Origin: Armatimonadota bacterium
Lineage (GTDB): Bacteria > Vulcanimicrobiota > JACPDS01
NCBI GenBank assembly: GCA_016183885.1
Contig: JACPDS010000229.1
Coordinates: forward strand, 1 to 5,015
DNA: 5,015 nt
Direction: 5' to 3'
Position numbers and translations under genes: made by a program. Numbering within the stretch: the stretch's first letter is position 1; each line of letters begins with the position of its first letter. Below are positions 4,165-5,015 of this stretch, in pieces. A model generated the notes under the pieces. It was not told the origin of the DNA and made no database searches. It saw only the letters and a list, made by a program, of their open reading frames with translations.

Positions 4165-5015
4165 ATGAATAAAGATTTTGATATAAATAATAATTTAGGG
4201 AGAAAATTTCCACTTTCTTATCAATGGTTTTCATCAGGCGATAAAGAAGAGAATAAAATTTTAAGAGAAACTTTAGAAAAATTGCCGGATAATATATCAT
4301 CTATTTTATTAAGTTTTGTAGATAAACACAAAAATACAAAACATTGGGATGAATTAAAAACGCCTTTTTTTCAATTTGTCCAAAATTTTTTAAAAACTAA
4401 TAACTTTAATTTTTTAGATAAAATCTCTTTAACTTATCCTGAGTTTGGAGAGATGAAAAATCAAATTTCTAATTATCCTAATAGTTTAAAGAGCGGTTAT
4501 TATCCGCAAGTTCATGATACTGTTACAATAAATCCCGGCGGTTTTAAAATTAAAGAAGATATTCTAACTCCTAAAGAGCCTTCTATAGGAAAAACTCTTT
4601 TCTCTAATACAGATATTCAAGAATGGGTCCTCGGCGATAGTTGGGCAAGAAAACATCCTTCATCATTAGATTCTTACGCGGGATTAAGCATAAACAGCAG
4701 TTTAACCCCGAAACAAATTTCAGAATTGCAAACCAATCCTGAACATCCTCAAGAGATAGATTTTAAGCTTCAAGGAGAAACAGGGATTAAATATAGAAGC
4801 CGAACTTTGGATATTTATCTAAAGGCTAAAGCCGGCGGAGCTTTTAGAGGAGAAAATACCGATCAAGGCTTAGATTTTGCAAGACAATATAGCCAGCTTC
4901 CATCTAGAATATTTAATCTTGCCGGTGAAATTAAAAATTTTGTCCATAATCCAAATATTGACAATATCCCGTCAACTATCAGCGCTATAAACCATACAAT
5001 TCAAAAAATATCTTC
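4165..5015 (+). CDS. Unrecognised protein, N-terminal 283 codons, runs off the window
   Basis: The frame is open from the ATG at 4165 to the last base without a stop, which is significant in such AT-rich DNA. I recognise no family. The visible part has no signal peptide, no membrane segment and no cysteine. It begins MNKDFDINNNLGRKF, and a helical region follows (about 28-90). A stretch rich in Asn, Pro, Gly and Tyr (about 105-175) holds NPGGFKIKEDILTPKEP and a Trp-containing WVLGDSWARKHP. A mixed region (about 175-283) includes RSRTLDIYLKAKAGG. No Shine-Dalgarno precedes the ATG. A nearby ATG at 4151 gives only a five-codon frame. It is divergent from the membrane-anchored ORF at 3941, with 223 bases between them. 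It may be a large cytoplasmic or structural protein; I offer no function. Confidence 0.8.
   Translation, partial: MNKDFDINNNLGRKFPLSYQWFSSGDKEENKILRETLEKLPDNISSILLSFVDKHKNTKHWDELKTPFFQFVQNFLKTNNFNFLDKISLTYPEFGEMKNQISNYPNSLKSGYYPQVHDTVTINPGGFKIKEDILTPKEPSIGKTLFSNTDIQEWVLGDSWARKHPSSLDSYAGLSINSSLTPKQISELQTNPEHPQEIDFKLQGETGIKYRSRTLDIYLKAKAGGAFRGENTDQGLDFARQYSQLPSRIFNLAGEIKNFVHNPNIDNIPSTISAINHTIQKIS

Noticed and set aside
1..5015. CRISPR array, tRNA, rRNA, insertion sequence or defence system
   Set aside because: No regularly spaced repeats, RNA gene signatures, transposase motifs, or restriction, toxin-antitoxin or nuclease domains are visible on either strand.

Overview
This window comes from an AT-rich bacterial chromosome. 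It opens with the conserved translation operon infC-rpmI-rplT (IF3, ribosomal proteins L35 and L20). It then runs through a small [4Fe-4S] ferredoxin, a two-gene hemerythrin/PAS unit (DUF438 and DUF1858), a convergent pair of poorly conserved secreted or membrane-type genes, and the first 283 codons of an unrecognised protein that runs off the right edge. TGA is used as a stop (end of the DUF438 gene), so UGA recoding is unlikely. The ferredoxin and the DUF438/DUF1858 proteins point to an anaerobic or microaerobic lifestyle. I cannot fix the phylum: the low GC and fast-evolving small genes would fit an uncultivated lineage such as a candidate-phylum bacterium or a Firmicutes-like anaerobe.

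Layout: 1-194 is a structured 5' leader with a strong intrinsic terminator (112-142), as in L20-type attenuators. It is followed by the infC ribosome-binding site and what is almost certainly an AUU start codon at 195. infC (195-737), rpmI (780-983) and rplT (1065-1427) run head to tail, with an extended hairpin between rpmI and rplT (1004-1046). The ferredoxin gene (1444-1632) follows after 16 bases and is probably cotranscribed. A 105-base gap precedes the DUF438 gene (1738-2946), which overlaps the DUF1858 gene (2943-3173) by four bases (GTGA). Facing them on the minus strand are an 89-codon membrane-anchored ORF (3672-3941) and, immediately downstream in another frame, a 157-codon helical ORF (3191-3664). 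These two may be one gene split by a frameshift. A 223-base intergenic region (3942-4164) carries a promoter-like element for the rightward partial gene at 4165.

The three translation genes probably form one unit under at least two feedback layers: r-protein-controlled attenuation in the leader, and IF3 autocontrol through its rare AUU start. The DUF438/DUF1858 pair is a likely redox, O2 or NO responsive unit; its output is not visible here. I found no CRISPR array, tRNA, rRNA, insertion sequence or recognisable defence system. The least conventional parts are the RNA structures of the translation operon, the possibly broken minus-strand gene and the unidentified right-hand gene.
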